Shown piece by piece: positions 25,728 to 35,036 of a stretch of DNA of 64,000 bases (the first letter of the stretch is position 1; each line of letters opens with the position of its first letter). Both the position numbers and the translations under genes were made by a program. A model generated the notes under the pieces. The model was given only the letters and a program-made list of their open reading frames with translations. It did not search any database and was not told where the DNA came from. This stretch comes from Gabonibacter massiliensis (GTDB lineage: Bacteria; Bacteroidota; Bacteroidia; Bacteroidales; Marinifilaceae). The stretch spans positions 1,467,110-1,531,109 of the forward strand of contig LN913013.1 in NCBI GenBank assembly GCA_001487125.1. The letters run 5' to 3'.

Positions 25728-27995
25728 GTGGATTTTGCAAATGAGTTAAATGAGCGTCAAAAAGAAGCCGTGCTTAACACGGAAGGGCCAACACTTGTCA
25801 TTGCAGGAGCAGGCTCGGGAAAAACCCGTGTCTTGACCTACCGGATAGCTCAACTCCTAAGTAAAGGAGTTCCGGCTTATCGCATTTTAGCCCTTACCTT
25901 CACGAACAAAGCCGCCAGAGAGATGCAACGACGCATTGCAGCGCTTGTCGGACAAGAGCAGGCAGCCAATTTATGGATGGGGACATTTCACTCCGTTTTT
26001 TCCAAAATATTGAGAACGGAAGCCTCACACCTCGGTTACAGTTCTAATTTTACCATATATGACTCGCAAGACTCCAAGAACCTGATCAAATCCATTATCA
26101 AAGATTTACGACTGGACGACAAGGTATATAAACCGAGCGACGTACTCGGCAGGATATCCATGGCTAAAAACAACCTGATCATAGCTCAGGCTTATGCTCA
26201 ATCGGCCAAGATTACAGCTGCAGACCAGGCTGCCAAAAAGCCGATGGTCAGTGAAATATACAAATACTATCAGCTTCGCTGCAAGCAAAGCGATGTCATG
26301 GACTTTGACGATCTGCTGTTGCAAACCAATATTCTTTTCAGGGATTTTCCCGAAATATTGGCCAAGTACCAGCAAAAATTCAATTACATTTTAGTGGATG
26401 AGTATCAGGACACGAACTACTCCCAATATCTCATCATCAAAAAACTGTCCGAGATACATAAAAATATATGTGTCGTGGGAGACGATGCCCAAAGCATCTA
26501 TTCATTTCGGGGAGCCAGGATTGAGAATATCCTGAATTTCCGAAACGATTATCCGGAATATAAACTTTGTAAATTGGAGCAAAACTATCGTTCGACCACA
26601 ACGATCGTGGAGGCTGCTAACAGTATTATCTGCAAAAACAAAGAACAGATACCCAAGACCATCTTTTCTCAAAACGAAGAGGGAGAGAAGATCCGCGTAT
26701 TGAAAACGATGTCGGACAAAGAGGAAGGATTTCAAGTAGCGAACGAAATTTTCAAGTTAGCGCAAACCGAACAATCGGATTACAGCCATTTTGCCATACT
26801 CTATCGGACCAACGCTCAATCCAGAATCATGGAAGAGGCTCTTCGTAAAAGAAACATTCCGTATAAGATATATGGAGGGCTCTCCTTCTACCAGCGCAAG
26901 GAGATCAAAGACCTGTTAGCCTACTTACGGTTAACGGTAAACCAAAACGATGAAGAGGCGTTGAAGCGAATCATCAACTATCCGCGACGGGGTATCGGAG
27001 ATACGACGATCGACAAACTGAAAGAAGTCGCAACCAAATACAACGTCAGTATTTGGACCGTACTCTGCAATCTAAATAAAATTCCCGGCATCCTGTCTGC
27101 CGGCAGCGTCAGCAAACTGAATCATTTCCGAGAGATGATAACAGGTTTTTCCCGATCGGCAGAAACAGAAAATGCTTATGAGGTAGTCTCTCAGATAGCA
27201 AAAGCCTCCGGAATAGTTGAAGACCTGGCAACGGATGATACACCGGAGGGGGTATCCCGAAAAGAGAATATCCAGGAATTATTGAACGCCGTTAAAGAAT
27301 TCAGCGAAACGGCTTACAAAGAAGGAAGAGAAGATAAACTCCCGGCATTCTTAGAAGGTGTAGCCCTTCTGACGGATCAGGACAGTGAAAAACCGGAAGA
27401 TCGGGAAAAGGTAACCCTGATGACGATTCACGCGGCAAAAGGTCTCGAGTTTCCCAACGTATTTATAGTCGGTGTAGAGGAAGATCTTTTCCCCGCTCAA
27501 CAAAGTACATTCTCTCCAGCTGCCTTGGAAGAAGAACGACGCCTTTTTTACGTGGCTCTCACGCGGGCCGAAAAGCGGGTTTTAATCAGTTTCACGACTA
27601 CTCGCTATAAAAACGGAAACATCGTCTATCCGAAACCCTCCCGGTTCATCGGTGAAATGAACCCGCTTTACCTGGATGGATACTTTGCCCCGGCCCGACC
27701 GTCATCCGAACTACCTGTTTTCAAAACGCCGGCACACACAGAAAGATATGCCAGAACAAACAAAACTCCTTTAAAAAACGTAGAAGTACCTGCAATAGAT
27801 ACTTCCAAACTGAAAATACTATCGACAGATGCCGTCGTTCCGGACATGGTTATTTTTCACCCTAATTTCGGGGCGGGAAAAGTCATTTCCCTCGAAGGAT
27901 TGGGAGTAAACAGAAAAGCAAAAGTGTATTTTTCCAAACACGGTCAGAAGATTTTATTGTTAAAATTTGCAAAACTATACGTGCAAGAAGATTAA
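25728..27995 (+). CDS. ATP-dependent DNA helicase, PcrA/UvrD type
   Basis: A superfamily 1A 3'-5' helicase that unwinds DNA in repair and replication restart. The 755-residue protein has motif I AGAGSGKT (about residues 26-33), Ia LTFTNKAAREM, II ILVDEYQDTN, III VGDDAQSIYSFRGA, IV YRTNAQSR, V MTIHAAKGLEF and VI FYVALTRAEKR, plus a C-terminal Tudor-like tail (PDMVIFHPNFGAGKVISLEG) as in PcrA. It starts with GTG at 25728; no ATG in frame upstream fits the family N-terminus. It heads a run of plus-strand genes with DUF4290 and folK. Confidence 0.95.
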   Translation: MDFANELNERQKEAVLNTEGPTLVIAGAGSGKTRVLTYRIAQLLSKGVPAYRILALTFTNKAAREMQRRIAALVGQEQAANLWMGTFHSVFSKILRTEASHLGYSSNFTIYDSQDSKNLIKSIIKDLRLDDKVYKPSDVLGRISMAKNNLIIAQAYAQSAKITAADQAAKKPMVSEIYKYYQLRCKQSDVMDFDDLLLQTNILFRDFPEILAKYQQKFNYILVDEYQDTNYSQYLIIKKLSEIHKNICVVGDDAQSIYSFRGARIENILNFRNDYPEYKLCKLEQNYRSTTTIVEAANSIICKNKEQIPKTIFSQNEEGEKIRVLKTMSDKEEGFQVANEIFKLAQTEQSDYSHFAILYRTNAQSRIMEEALRKRNIPYKIYGGLSFYQRKEIKDLLAYLRLTVNQNDEEALKRIINYPRRGIGDTTIDKLKEVATKYNVSIWTVLCNLNKIPGILSAGSVSKLNHFREMITGFSRSAETENAYEVVSQIAKASGIVEDLATDDTPEGVSRKENIQELLNAVKEFSETAYKEGREDKLPAFLEGVALLTDQDSEKPEDREKVTLMTIHAAKGLEFPNVFIVGVEEDLFPAQQSTFSPAALEEERRLFYVALTRAEKRVLISFTTTRYKNGNIVYPKPSRFIGEMNPLYLDGYFAPARPSSELPVFKTPAHTERYARTNKTPLKNVEVPAIDTSKLKILSTDAVVPDMVIFHPNFGAGKVISLEGLGVNRKAKVYFSKHGQKILLLKFAKLYVQED

Positions 27996-28133
27996 TATTA
28001 ATGACTTATAAACAATTTATATTATATTTGTCCCATATTCTATGACAATAACAGATAAAACTAAATTATTTCGGTAGAAATTTTCTTATTCCGAAGTTTC
28101 CAAAATCAATTTTAAAGTTTAAACATCCTATAC

Positions 28134-28784
28134 ATGGCATATAATTATAATACCCAAAGAAAGAAATTGATTCTTCCCGAGTATGGAAGAAATATTCAAA
28201 AAATGATAGATCATTTATCGACTATCGAAGACCGGGAAGAACGGACCCGTGCAGCCAAAACCGTAATCAGCGTCATGGGAAACCTATATCCCCATCTTCG
28301 GGATGTTCCCGATTTCCGTCATAAACTTTGGGATCATCTGGCCATCATGTCTAATTTCAGTTTGGATATTGATACTCCCTATCCTCTTCCGTCTATAGAG
28401 AAATTACACGAGAAACCCGAAAAATTAGAATACAATAACCACCATATCAAATATAAACACTACGGTTTGTTAACCGAAAAATTAATCCAAAAAATAAAAG
28501 AAACCGACGATCCCGAACTGAAGCGCGTTCTAACCGTACTGACGGCCAATCACATGAAAAAATCATTCCTGACCTGGAATAAAGATTCCGTCGAAGACGA
28601 GCAAATTTACAATGATATCAACACGTTATACGGAGGCAATATTGAGATGCCAGAAGGCATGACTCTCTCCCACTCTAAAGACCTCCTGCAAAAAAAAGGC
28701 AAACCAGCCAACAAACCCCAAGCCAAAAACGGGAATACAAACGGAAACAACAATAAAAAAATTCATTATAAAAAACACAATTAA
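28134..28784 (+). CDS. DUF4290 family protein
   Basis: A 216-residue cytoplasmic protein of the Bacteroidetes-restricted DUF4290 family, function unknown. The N-terminus MAYNYNTQRKKLILPEYGRNIQKMI is the conserved family signature; the core is helical and the C-terminal 35 residues are low-complexity (Lys, Asn, Gly) and probably disordered. It is usually a neighbour of murA in Bacteroidetes; here folK lies between them and murA is on the other strand. A TATATTTG -7 box occurs at 28023-28030. Confidence 0.88.
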   Translation: MAYNYNTQRKKLILPEYGRNIQKMIDHLSTIEDREERTRAAKTVISVMGNLYPHLRDVPDFRHKLWDHLAIMSNFSLDIDTPYPLPSIEKLHEKPEKLEYNNHHIKYKHYGLLTEKLIQKIKETDDPELKRVLTVLTANHMKKSFLTWNKDSVEDEQIYNDINTLYGGNIEMPEGMTLSHSKDLLQKKGKPANKPQAKNGNTNGNNNKKIHYKKHN

Positions 28785-28882
28785 CTCCCTGCCTAAAAAA
28801 TAACTTTGTCCGGAGGTAATAATCATATCCGGACACTCCGATTGAAATTTATACAGATGAACGTATTAACCCAAAGCTCATA

Positions 28883-29365
28883 ATGGAGGTAACTCTTATT
28901 TTCGGAAGTAATATGGGTGACCGAAAGGCTGTCATTCAAGAAGCCATGAGGCTGATGGAAGAGATCGGGAAGATCCGCAGCATCTCCTCTTTATATGAAA
29001 CGGCTCCGTGGGGATTCGAATCTCCCGATACGTTTTACAACCAGGCAGCCCTATATTCAACCTGCTTATCAGCTGAAAATGTATTGAAAAAATGCATGGA
29101 AACCGAAAAAATACTCGGCAGAAAACGCACCTCCTCCCGATATTGTTCCCGTACCATAGACATCGACATTTTGTTTTACGATTCATGCATCATACATACT
29201 CCTGATTTGGTTATTCCCCATCCCCGGATAACGGAACGAAATTTTGTCCTGACCCCGTTAAATGAGATCATACCGGATTTTATACATCCGTTAACCGGTA
29301 AAAAAATATCCGAACATTTTGCCGAATGTCCGGATTCCTTGCTCGTGTTAAAGCGGGAAGGTTAA
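28883..29365 (+). CDS. folK: 2-amino-4-hydroxy-6-hydroxymethyldihydropteridine pyrophosphokinase
   Basis: Transfers pyrophosphate from ATP to hydroxymethyl-dihydropterin in folate synthesis. At 160 residues it is the normal monofunctional size. It carries GSNMGDR near the start, the substrate-contact SLYETAPWGFESPDTFYNQ, the metal-binding RTIDIDILFYD and PHPRITERNFVLTPL. TAACTTTG (28801-28808) upstream may be a -7 box. Its TAA overlaps the TAA of convergent murA: the two stop codons share two bases. Confidence 0.95.
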   Translation: MEVTLIFGSNMGDRKAVIQEAMRLMEEIGKIRSISSLYETAPWGFESPDTFYNQAALYSTCLSAENVLKKCMETEKILGRKRTSSRYCSRTIDIDILFYDSCIIHTPDLVIPHPRITERNFVLTPLNEIIPDFIHPLTGKKISEHFAECPDSLLVLKREG

Positions 29366-30666
29366 ACTCTTCTGATCTCCGCCCCGATTGCGTTCAATTT
29401 TTCGTCAATGTTTTCATAACCGCGATCAATCTGATCGATATTATGAATTACGCTTGTTCCCTGGGCAGAAAGAGCGGCAATCAACAACGCGATTCCGGCA
29501 CGAATATCCGGAGAAGTCATTTTCGTTGCCCGCAACTGGGATTCATGGTTCTGCCCTATCACCGTAGCCCGGTGCGGGTCGCACAAAATAATTTTAGCTC
29601 CCATATCTATCAACTTATCGACAAAGAAGAGCCGGCTTTCGAACATTTTTTGATGAATCAGCACACTACCTTTCGCCTGAGTGGCAACGACCAGGAACAC
29701 ACTCAACAAATCAGGAGTCAACCCCGGCCAAGGAGCATCCGCAACGGTTAAAATGGAACCGTCAATAAAATCCTCAATCAAATAATGTTCCTGCCGGGGA
29801 ATATACAGATCGTCGCCTCGTTCTTCCACCCGGATTCCTAAACGCCGAAAAGCCCCCGGAATAATGCCCAATTGCTCGATACAAACATCTTTAATCGTAA
29901 TCTCCGATCGGGTCAGCGCCGCCAACCCGATATAGCTCCCGACCTCGATCATGTCGGGCAAACAACGATGACTGCACCCTTTTAAAGAGGCTACCCCTTC
30001 AATCCTCAACAAATTGGAGGCGATACCTGAAATTTTAGCTCCCATGGCATTCAACATCTTGCACAGCTGCTGGATATAAGGTTCGCAGGCAGCATTGTAA
30101 ATAGTGGTTACCCCTTCCGCCAGAACAGCAGCCATCACGATATTGGCAGTACCTGTCACCGAAGCCTCATCCAACAGCATATAGGCCCCTTTCAATTTTT
30201 GCGCGGAAGCCTTAAAACACCCTTTCACGGCATCGTATTCAAAAGAAGCCCCCAAGTTCTCAAATCCTAAAAAATGGGTATCCAAACGACGACGTCCGAT
30301 TTTGTCTCCACCCGGTTTCGGCACCAATCCATAACCGTATATGGCCAAAAGCGGACCAAGAATCATGATAGATCCCCGCAGACTTGCCGCTTTATTATAA
30401 AAATCCTCGGTGTCCAAATAGCCGAAATCAATATCCGAGGCCTGAAAAGCATACTCTCCTTTACGAATCCTCTCTACGGACACGCCCATTCCTCGTAATA
30501 ATTCTATCAACTTCAACACATCCAATATTTCCGGTACATTACTGATCGTCACCCTTTCTTTTGTCAACAAAGTTGCACATATCACCTGTAATGCCTCATT
30601 CTTTGCTCCCTGAGGGATAAGTTCTCCTTTTAAACGCTTTCCTCCGACAACTTCAAACTTGCTCAT
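29362..30666 (-). CDS. murA: UDP-N-acetylglucosamine 1-carboxyvinyltransferase (Asp variant)
   Basis: First committed step of peptidoglycan synthesis: transfers enolpyruvate from PEP to UDP-GlcNAc. The 434-residue protein has the KNEAL motif (Lys22, Asn23) and ends with the RGYENIDEKLNAIGAEI signature. At the loop where most MurA proteins have the fosfomycin-target cysteine (PGGC), this one reads KPGGDKIGRRRLD, with Asp121. Natural Asp variants (Mycobacterium, Chlamydia) and the engineered E. coli C115D enzyme are active and insensitive to fosfomycin, so intrinsic insensitivity is expected. It is transcribed divergently from sppA. Confidence 0.96.
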   Translation of the reverse strand: MSKFEVVGGKRLKGELIPQGAKNEALQVICATLLTKERVTISNVPEILDVLKLIELLRGMGVSVERIRKGEYAFQASDIDFGYLDTEDFYNKAASLRGSIMILGPLLAIYGYGLVPKPGGDKIGRRRLDTHFLGFENLGASFEYDAVKGCFKASAQKLKGAYMLLDEASVTGTANIVMAAVLAEGVTTIYNAACEPYIQQLCKMLNAMGAKISGIASNLLRIEGVASLKGCSHRCLPDMIEVGSYIGLAALTRSEITIKDVCIEQLGIIPGAFRRLGIRVEERGDDLYIPRQEHYLIEDFIDGSILTVADAPWPGLTPDLLSVFLVVATQAKGSVLIHQKMFESRLFFVDKLIDMGAKIILCDPHRATVIGQNHESQLRATKMTSPDIRAGIALLIAALSAQGTSVIHNIDQIDRGYENIDEKLNAIGAEIRRV

Positions 30667-30746
30667 TCGTATACTTCATTTTAATTACAACGTATGCGTA
30701 AAACTATTAAAAAAACAAACGCGAACAAAATAAGCCTAACTTTAAA

Positions 30747-30778
30747 TTTGCTGTAGCAAAATTATATGTATACATTTG
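30747..30778 (+). promoter_or_regulatory. Promoter of sppA-lpxK-pnp
   Basis: TTTG (30747-30750) and TACATTTG (30771-30778), 20 bases apart, match the Bacteroidetes consensus. The predicted start is near 30785, about 43 bases before the sppA ATG. Confidence 0.7.
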
Positions 30779-30827
30779 TAAAAAACATATTGCTGCACAA
30801 ATAAGATTAATCTTTAAAAAAAACAGT

Positions 30828-32621
30828 ATGAGAAGCTTCTTAAAGTATACATTAGCAACAATCGTCGGTATCGTCATCGTACATATTTTTTTCTTTTTTA
30901 TACTTATCGGGATGATCGGTGCCATTGCCAGTATGTCGACCACAACCGTTACCATCAAAGACAATACGATATTAAAACTCTCCTTACAACATGCCATACC
31001 CGACAAAGCATCGGATAATCCGATTGAAAATTTCGATTTCAAATCGTTGACCCCCAGCAAACTGATGGGACTGAACAACATATTGAAAAGTATTTATCAA
31101 GCGGCCGGAGACAGCCGGATCGCCGGTATTTATATGGATCTTACCGAAATCAACTCGAACTTCGGTGGATTGGGAAGTATAGAAGAAATACGTAATGCCT
31201 TAATAGATTTCAAAAAAAGCGGAAAATTTATTTATAGCTATTCCAATCTGGGATATTCGCAAAAAAGTTATTATTTGGCATCCGTCGCCGATAGCCTTTT
31301 TGTCAATCCGGAAGCCCCGCTCTTACTGACCGGAATGAGCGCAGAAGTCGCATTCTATAAAGATCTGCTGAAAAAAATAGGAGTAAAACCGGAGGTCATC
31401 CGGGTGGGTAAGTTCAAAGCCGCCGTAGAACCGTTTATGGAAGATCACATGAGTGAGGCTAACCGGGAACAAATACAAACCTACTTGAACTCGTTATGGA
31501 ATACTCAAATACAAGGAATATCCGAAGCCCGGCATATTCCGGTGGAGAAAATCAATCGACTGACCGACAACTTCCGGGTATACACGACACAAGAGTTCGA
31601 GCAAGAAGGCTTTTTCGACGGGACGATATACGAGGACGAGATGTTGAATAAACTGAAAAGGGCCTGCGGACAGGAAGCCAACCAAAAAGTAGAGATAGCC
31701 TCATTACCGGATTATTTCAAAAGTTTAGCTCCTAACCTCGACTTCACGGCCGACAAAATAGCTGTCATTTATGCCCAGGGAGAGATCGGTTTCGAACAAA
31801 ACTCAAACACGATCGGGCCGGAGTTAGCCAAAACGATCCGAAATGCCAGAGAAGACCAAAGCATCAAAGCCATCGTTTTGAGAGTAAATTCCCCGGGAGG
31901 AAGTGCCTTAACTTCCGAAATCATCTGGAGGGAAGTCAAATTAGCCGCCAACGCCAAACCATTCATTGTTTCCATGGGCAACGTCGCGGCCTCCGGAGGC
32001 TATTACATCTCATGCGCCGCCGACACGATCGTCGCCGACCCGATGACATTAACGGGCTCCATCGGTATTTTCGGACTTCTATTCAGCGGGGAAGAACTGA
32101 TAAAGGATAAATTAGGTATCTCTACCAACGTCGTAAAAACCAACGAACACAGCGACTTCGGAGGCGGTTATCCCCTTCCTCTTCCCGTAAGCTCCAGGCC
32201 ACTTACCTCTTACGAAAGAAACGTTATGCAAAATTATATTAACCGGGGATATGATACCTTTTTAAGTCGGGTTAGCGAAGGACGCCACATGAGTAAAGAG
32301 GCAGTCGATGAAATCGCCCAGGGGAGAGTCTGGACGGGTACCGATGCCCTCAGAATCGGGTTAGTCGATATTCTCGGCGGTTTGGACGACGCCATACGCA
32401 TTGCAGCCGACAAGATAAAATCAACCCAATACCAAATCGTAGAACTGCCAACGAGTAGAAATCCGATAGAAGAGTTGATTTTAAATCTTTCGGAGACAGT
32501 AAAGAACCAAATCATAAAATCCGAATTAGGGGCATACTACGAACTGTATACGACCCAAAAAACATGGTTAAGTATACAAGGAGCCGTCGCACGTATCCCT
32601 TACAACGTATCATTCAACTGA
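30828..32621 (+). CDS. sppA: Signal peptide peptidase SppA (protease IV, long form)
   Basis: Membrane-anchored serine protease that degrades cleaved signal peptides. The 597-residue protein is the two-domain long form. An N-terminal membrane anchor spans about residues 7-34; the general-base lysine lies in GKFKAAVEPF (Lys197 by comparison with E. coli), and the nucleophile in MGNVAASGGYY (Ser389). VNSPGGSALTSE and the TGSIGIFG oligomerisation segment are present. It heads a transcription unit followed by lpxK (40 bases) and pnp. Confidence 0.95.
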   Translation: MRSFLKYTLATIVGIVIVHIFFFFILIGMIGAIASMSTTTVTIKDNTILKLSLQHAIPDKASDNPIENFDFKSLTPSKLMGLNNILKSIYQAAGDSRIAGIYMDLTEINSNFGGLGSIEEIRNALIDFKKSGKFIYSYSNLGYSQKSYYLASVADSLFVNPEAPLLLTGMSAEVAFYKDLLKKIGVKPEVIRVGKFKAAVEPFMEDHMSEANREQIQTYLNSLWNTQIQGISEARHIPVEKINRLTDNFRVYTTQEFEQEGFFDGTIYEDEMLNKLKRACGQEANQKVEIASLPDYFKSLAPNLDFTADKIAVIYAQGEIGFEQNSNTIGPELAKTIRNAREDQSIKAIVLRVNSPGGSALTSEIIWREVKLAANAKPFIVSMGNVAASGGYYISCAADTIVADPMTLTGSIGIFGLLFSGEELIKDKLGISTNVVKTNEHSDFGGGYPLPLPVSSRPLTSYERNVMQNYINRGYDTFLSRVSEGRHMSKEAVDEIAQGRVWTGTDALRIGLVDILGGLDDAIRIAADKIKSTQYQIVELPTSRNPIEELILNLSETVKNQIIKSELGAYYELYTTQKTWLSIQGAVARIPYNVSFN

Positions 32622-32661
32622 AAACAGTAAGGTTCAATTACTAACTTTAAAAATCTGCATA

Positions 32662-33711
32662 GTGGTTAAATATCTTGTCCTATGGCCTTTAAGCATACTT
32701 TACGGATTAGGCGTAAGTATCAGGAACCGTTTGTTTAATCTGGGTCTTCTCGAGTCAAAAGAGTTCGATGTTCCCATCATCTGTATCGGTAATATCACGA
32801 TCGGAGGCACGGGAAAAACACCCCACACGGAATCCATCATTAACGTACTTCAGAAAGACCATCGCGTAGCCTGTTTAAGCCGGGGATACAAGCGCAAAAC
32901 GTCTGGATACATATTGGCGACAGAAAATTCCACGGCAGACGAAATCGGAGACGAACCCAAGCAAATAAAAAATAAATTTCCGGATATCACGGTTGCCGTC
33001 GATGCCGACCGAGTCAGAGGGGTGAAAAAACTACAACAATTACCCAATCCTCCGGATATCATTATTCTTGACGACGGATTTCAACACCGATACGTGAAAG
33101 CGGATATCAATATCCTGTTGATCGATTATAACCGTCCTATTTATAAGGATCATCTCCTTCCCTTGGGACGGTTACGCGAACATCACAGCGCTTTGGAACG
33201 GGCCAATTATGTCATCATCACCAAATGTCCCTCCAATATCACTCCGATAGAAAAAAGAATCATCTATAAAAATCTGAAGCTAAAAGCTTATCAGGAACTG
33301 CTGTTTACCACCATGAAATACGGGGAAATTACCCCGTTGGACGGCAAGAGTAAATACCTAAAAAATAATAATAGCGTCGTCTTATGCGTTACGGGGATCG
33401 CACAACCGGGCCCCTATCAGGAACATTTGAAAACGCTTTTCGGACAGGTCTCTTTTTTAACTTTTCCGGATCATCATCGTTTCACGAACAACGACATACA
33501 GAAAATCATTCAGGAATTCAATAAAATTGATCAACCGGACAAGTACATTTTCACAACGGAAAAAGACGCAACCCGCTTGGTTTCATACGAGTTTCCCGAT
33601 GAAATTAGGGAACGTATGTTTTATATACCTATCGAACCTGAATTTTTAACTTCCAAAGATCAACTCATCAAAAATATACACAATTATGCTAAGCAAAATA
33701 AAAGAAAGTAA
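32662..33711 (+). CDS. lpxK: Tetraacyldisaccharide 4'-kinase
   Basis: Phosphorylates the 4' position of the lipid A disaccharide at the inner membrane. The 349-residue protein has an N-terminal membrane-associated helix (KYLVLWPLSILYGLGVSIRN), the P-loop GNITIGGTGKTPH (about residues 42-54), the LSRGYKRKTSGY segment, and the ILDDGFQHRYVKADINILLID motif. It begins with GTG at 32662. Its 3' end overlaps the start of the phosphorylase gene by 26 bases, which implies translational coupling. Confidence 0.95.
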   Translation: MVKYLVLWPLSILYGLGVSIRNRLFNLGLLESKEFDVPIICIGNITIGGTGKTPHTESIINVLQKDHRVACLSRGYKRKTSGYILATENSTADEIGDEPKQIKNKFPDITVAVDADRVRGVKKLQQLPNPPDIIILDDGFQHRYVKADINILLIDYNRPIYKDHLLPLGRLREHHSALERANYVIITKCPSNITPIEKRIIYKNLKLKAYQELLFTTMKYGEITPLDGKSKYLKNNNSVVLCVTGIAQPGPYQEHLKTLFGQVSFLTFPDHHRFTNNDIQKIIQEFNKIDQPDKYIFTTEKDATRLVSYEFPDEIRERMFYIPIEPEFLTSKDQLIKNIHNYAKQNKRK

Positions 33712-34498
33712 AGATTTTATCTATCCTTTTTTAGACGGAGAATATTCGATAGGTATCATCCTTGGTACGGGCTTAGGAGAACTCGGAAAATCCATTAAAA
33801 TAAAACAGGCTATCCCTTACGCGGAAATTCCCAACTTTCCGGTATCGACAGTCGAAGGGCATCAAGGTAAACTGTTGATCGGCCAATTCGGTAATAAAAA
33901 CGTGATCGCCATGCAGGGACGCTTTCACTTCTACGAAGGATACAGCATGAAGGAAGTTACTTTTCCCGTGAGAGTGATGCACGCCTTAGGGGTGAAAACA
34001 TTGTTCGTTTCCAATGCGGCAGGCGGAGTAAACACCAACTACCTGGTAGGAGACCTCATGATCATAAAAGACCATATCAATCTCTTCCCGGAACATCCGT
34101 TACGGGGAAAAAACATGGAGGAGCTGGGCCCACGCTTCCCGGGCATGACCGAGGCTTACAGTAAAAGATTAATCTATTTGGCGGAAGAGATCGGCAAGAA
34201 ACTGGATATTAAACTACAAAAAGGTGTATACGCCGGCTTGCAAGGGCCTTCTTTCGAGACACCAGCAGAATATAACTGGATAAGAGTCATCGGAGGAGAT
34301 GCCGTGGGCATGTCTACGGTACCTGAGATTATTGTAGCCCGGCATATGAATATGGAATGTTTCGGTATGTCGGTAATCACCAATAGTACAGCTAACGAAG
34401 AGCTGATAAAGACAAATCACGAAGAGGTGCAAGACGTGGGCAATCACGCGCAACCCCGAATGACTGCAATTTTCCGGGAAATGATCAACCAATTATAA
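33686..34498 (+). CDS. Purine-nucleoside phosphorylase (trimeric type)
   Basis: Cleaves purine nucleosides with phosphate to free base and ribose 1-phosphate. The 270-residue protein has the phosphate site GTGLGELG (about 27-34), the VEGHQGKLLIG segment with His, QGRFHFYEGYSM, NAAGGVN and the base-binding SFETPAEYNWIRVIGGDAVGMSTVPE, typical of the PNP-I/MTAP class. It overlaps the lpxK 3' end by 26 bases and ends the sppA unit at a hairpin terminator. Confidence 0.94.
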   Translation: MLSKIKESKDFIYPFLDGEYSIGIILGTGLGELGKSIKIKQAIPYAEIPNFPVSTVEGHQGKLLIGQFGNKNVIAMQGRFHFYEGYSMKEVTFPVRVMHALGVKTLFVSNAAGGVNTNYLVGDLMIIKDHINLFPEHPLRGKNMEELGPRFPGMTEAYSKRLIYLAEEIGKKLDIKLQKGVYAGLQGPSFETPAEYNWIRVIGGDAVGMSTVPEIIVARHMNMECFGMSVITNSTANEELIKTNHEEVQDVGNHAQPRMTAIFREMINQL

Positions 34499-34502
34499 TA
34501 AA

Positions 34503-34526
34503 ATGACGGTAATACCGTCATTTTTT
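34503..34526 (+). terminator. Terminator of the sppA-lpxK-pnp unit
   Basis: ATGACGGT / ACCGTCAT (34503-34510 with 34514-34521) with a 3-base loop is followed by TTTTT. The stop codon of the convergent exonuclease gene (34518-34520) lies inside the stem. Confidence 0.85.
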
Positions 34527-35018
34527 ATAATTCTCCAATTGCAACATGATTTGAGCAGCTCCCCGGGCATCGCTCAGCGCTTCATGGTGATTTAACGCTA
34601 TTCCGAAATAATCACACACCGTGTTCAAACGATAATTCGGTAACTCTTTTATATATCTCCGGGTTAACTGATAGGTACAATAATGTTGGGGTAAACGGGT
34701 ATAAATATCAGCTCTCTCCAAACAGGCTTTCAATACCCGCATATCGAAACTCGCGTTATGGGCCACCAACGCATCCGTATCCAAAAAAGAGGCAATCTCT
34801 CCCCAAAGCTCTTCAAATAAAGGAGCATCCGCAACCTGCTCGGGGGTAATTCCATGTATATCTATAAACTTCCGGTAAAAAAAGTAAGGCTCAGGCTTTA
34901 TCAAACGGAAAAATTCATTTACGATTTTTCCGTTTCGTACCTGAACCAGACCGATAGCGCATGCACTTGTCGGGTAACGATTGGCAGTTTCAAAATCAAT
35001 AGCCGTAAAATCTAACAT
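34518..35018 (-). CDS. DEDDh 3'-5' exonuclease (DnaQ-like)
   Basis: A 166-residue stand-alone exonuclease domain. ExoI DFETAN (Asp8, Glu10), ExoII LVAHNASFDMRVL and ExoIII HEALSDARGAA (His and Asp) are all present, so it should be active on DNA or RNA ends. It resembles the proofreading subunit but is not linked to a polymerase gene. Its actual role (repair, RNA trimming) is unknown. It is 18 bases downstream of pgeF and probably co-transcribed with it. Confidence 0.9.
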   Translation of the reverse strand: MLDFTAIDFETANRYPTSACAIGLVQVRNGKIVNEFFRLIKPEPYFFYRKFIDIHGITPEQVADAPLFEELWGEIASFLDTDALVAHNASFDMRVLKACLERADIYTRLPQHYCTYQLTRRYIKELPNYRLNTVCDYFGIALNHHEALSDARGAAQIMLQLENYKK

Positions 35019-35036
35019 GAATACCGTAAATTCCCG

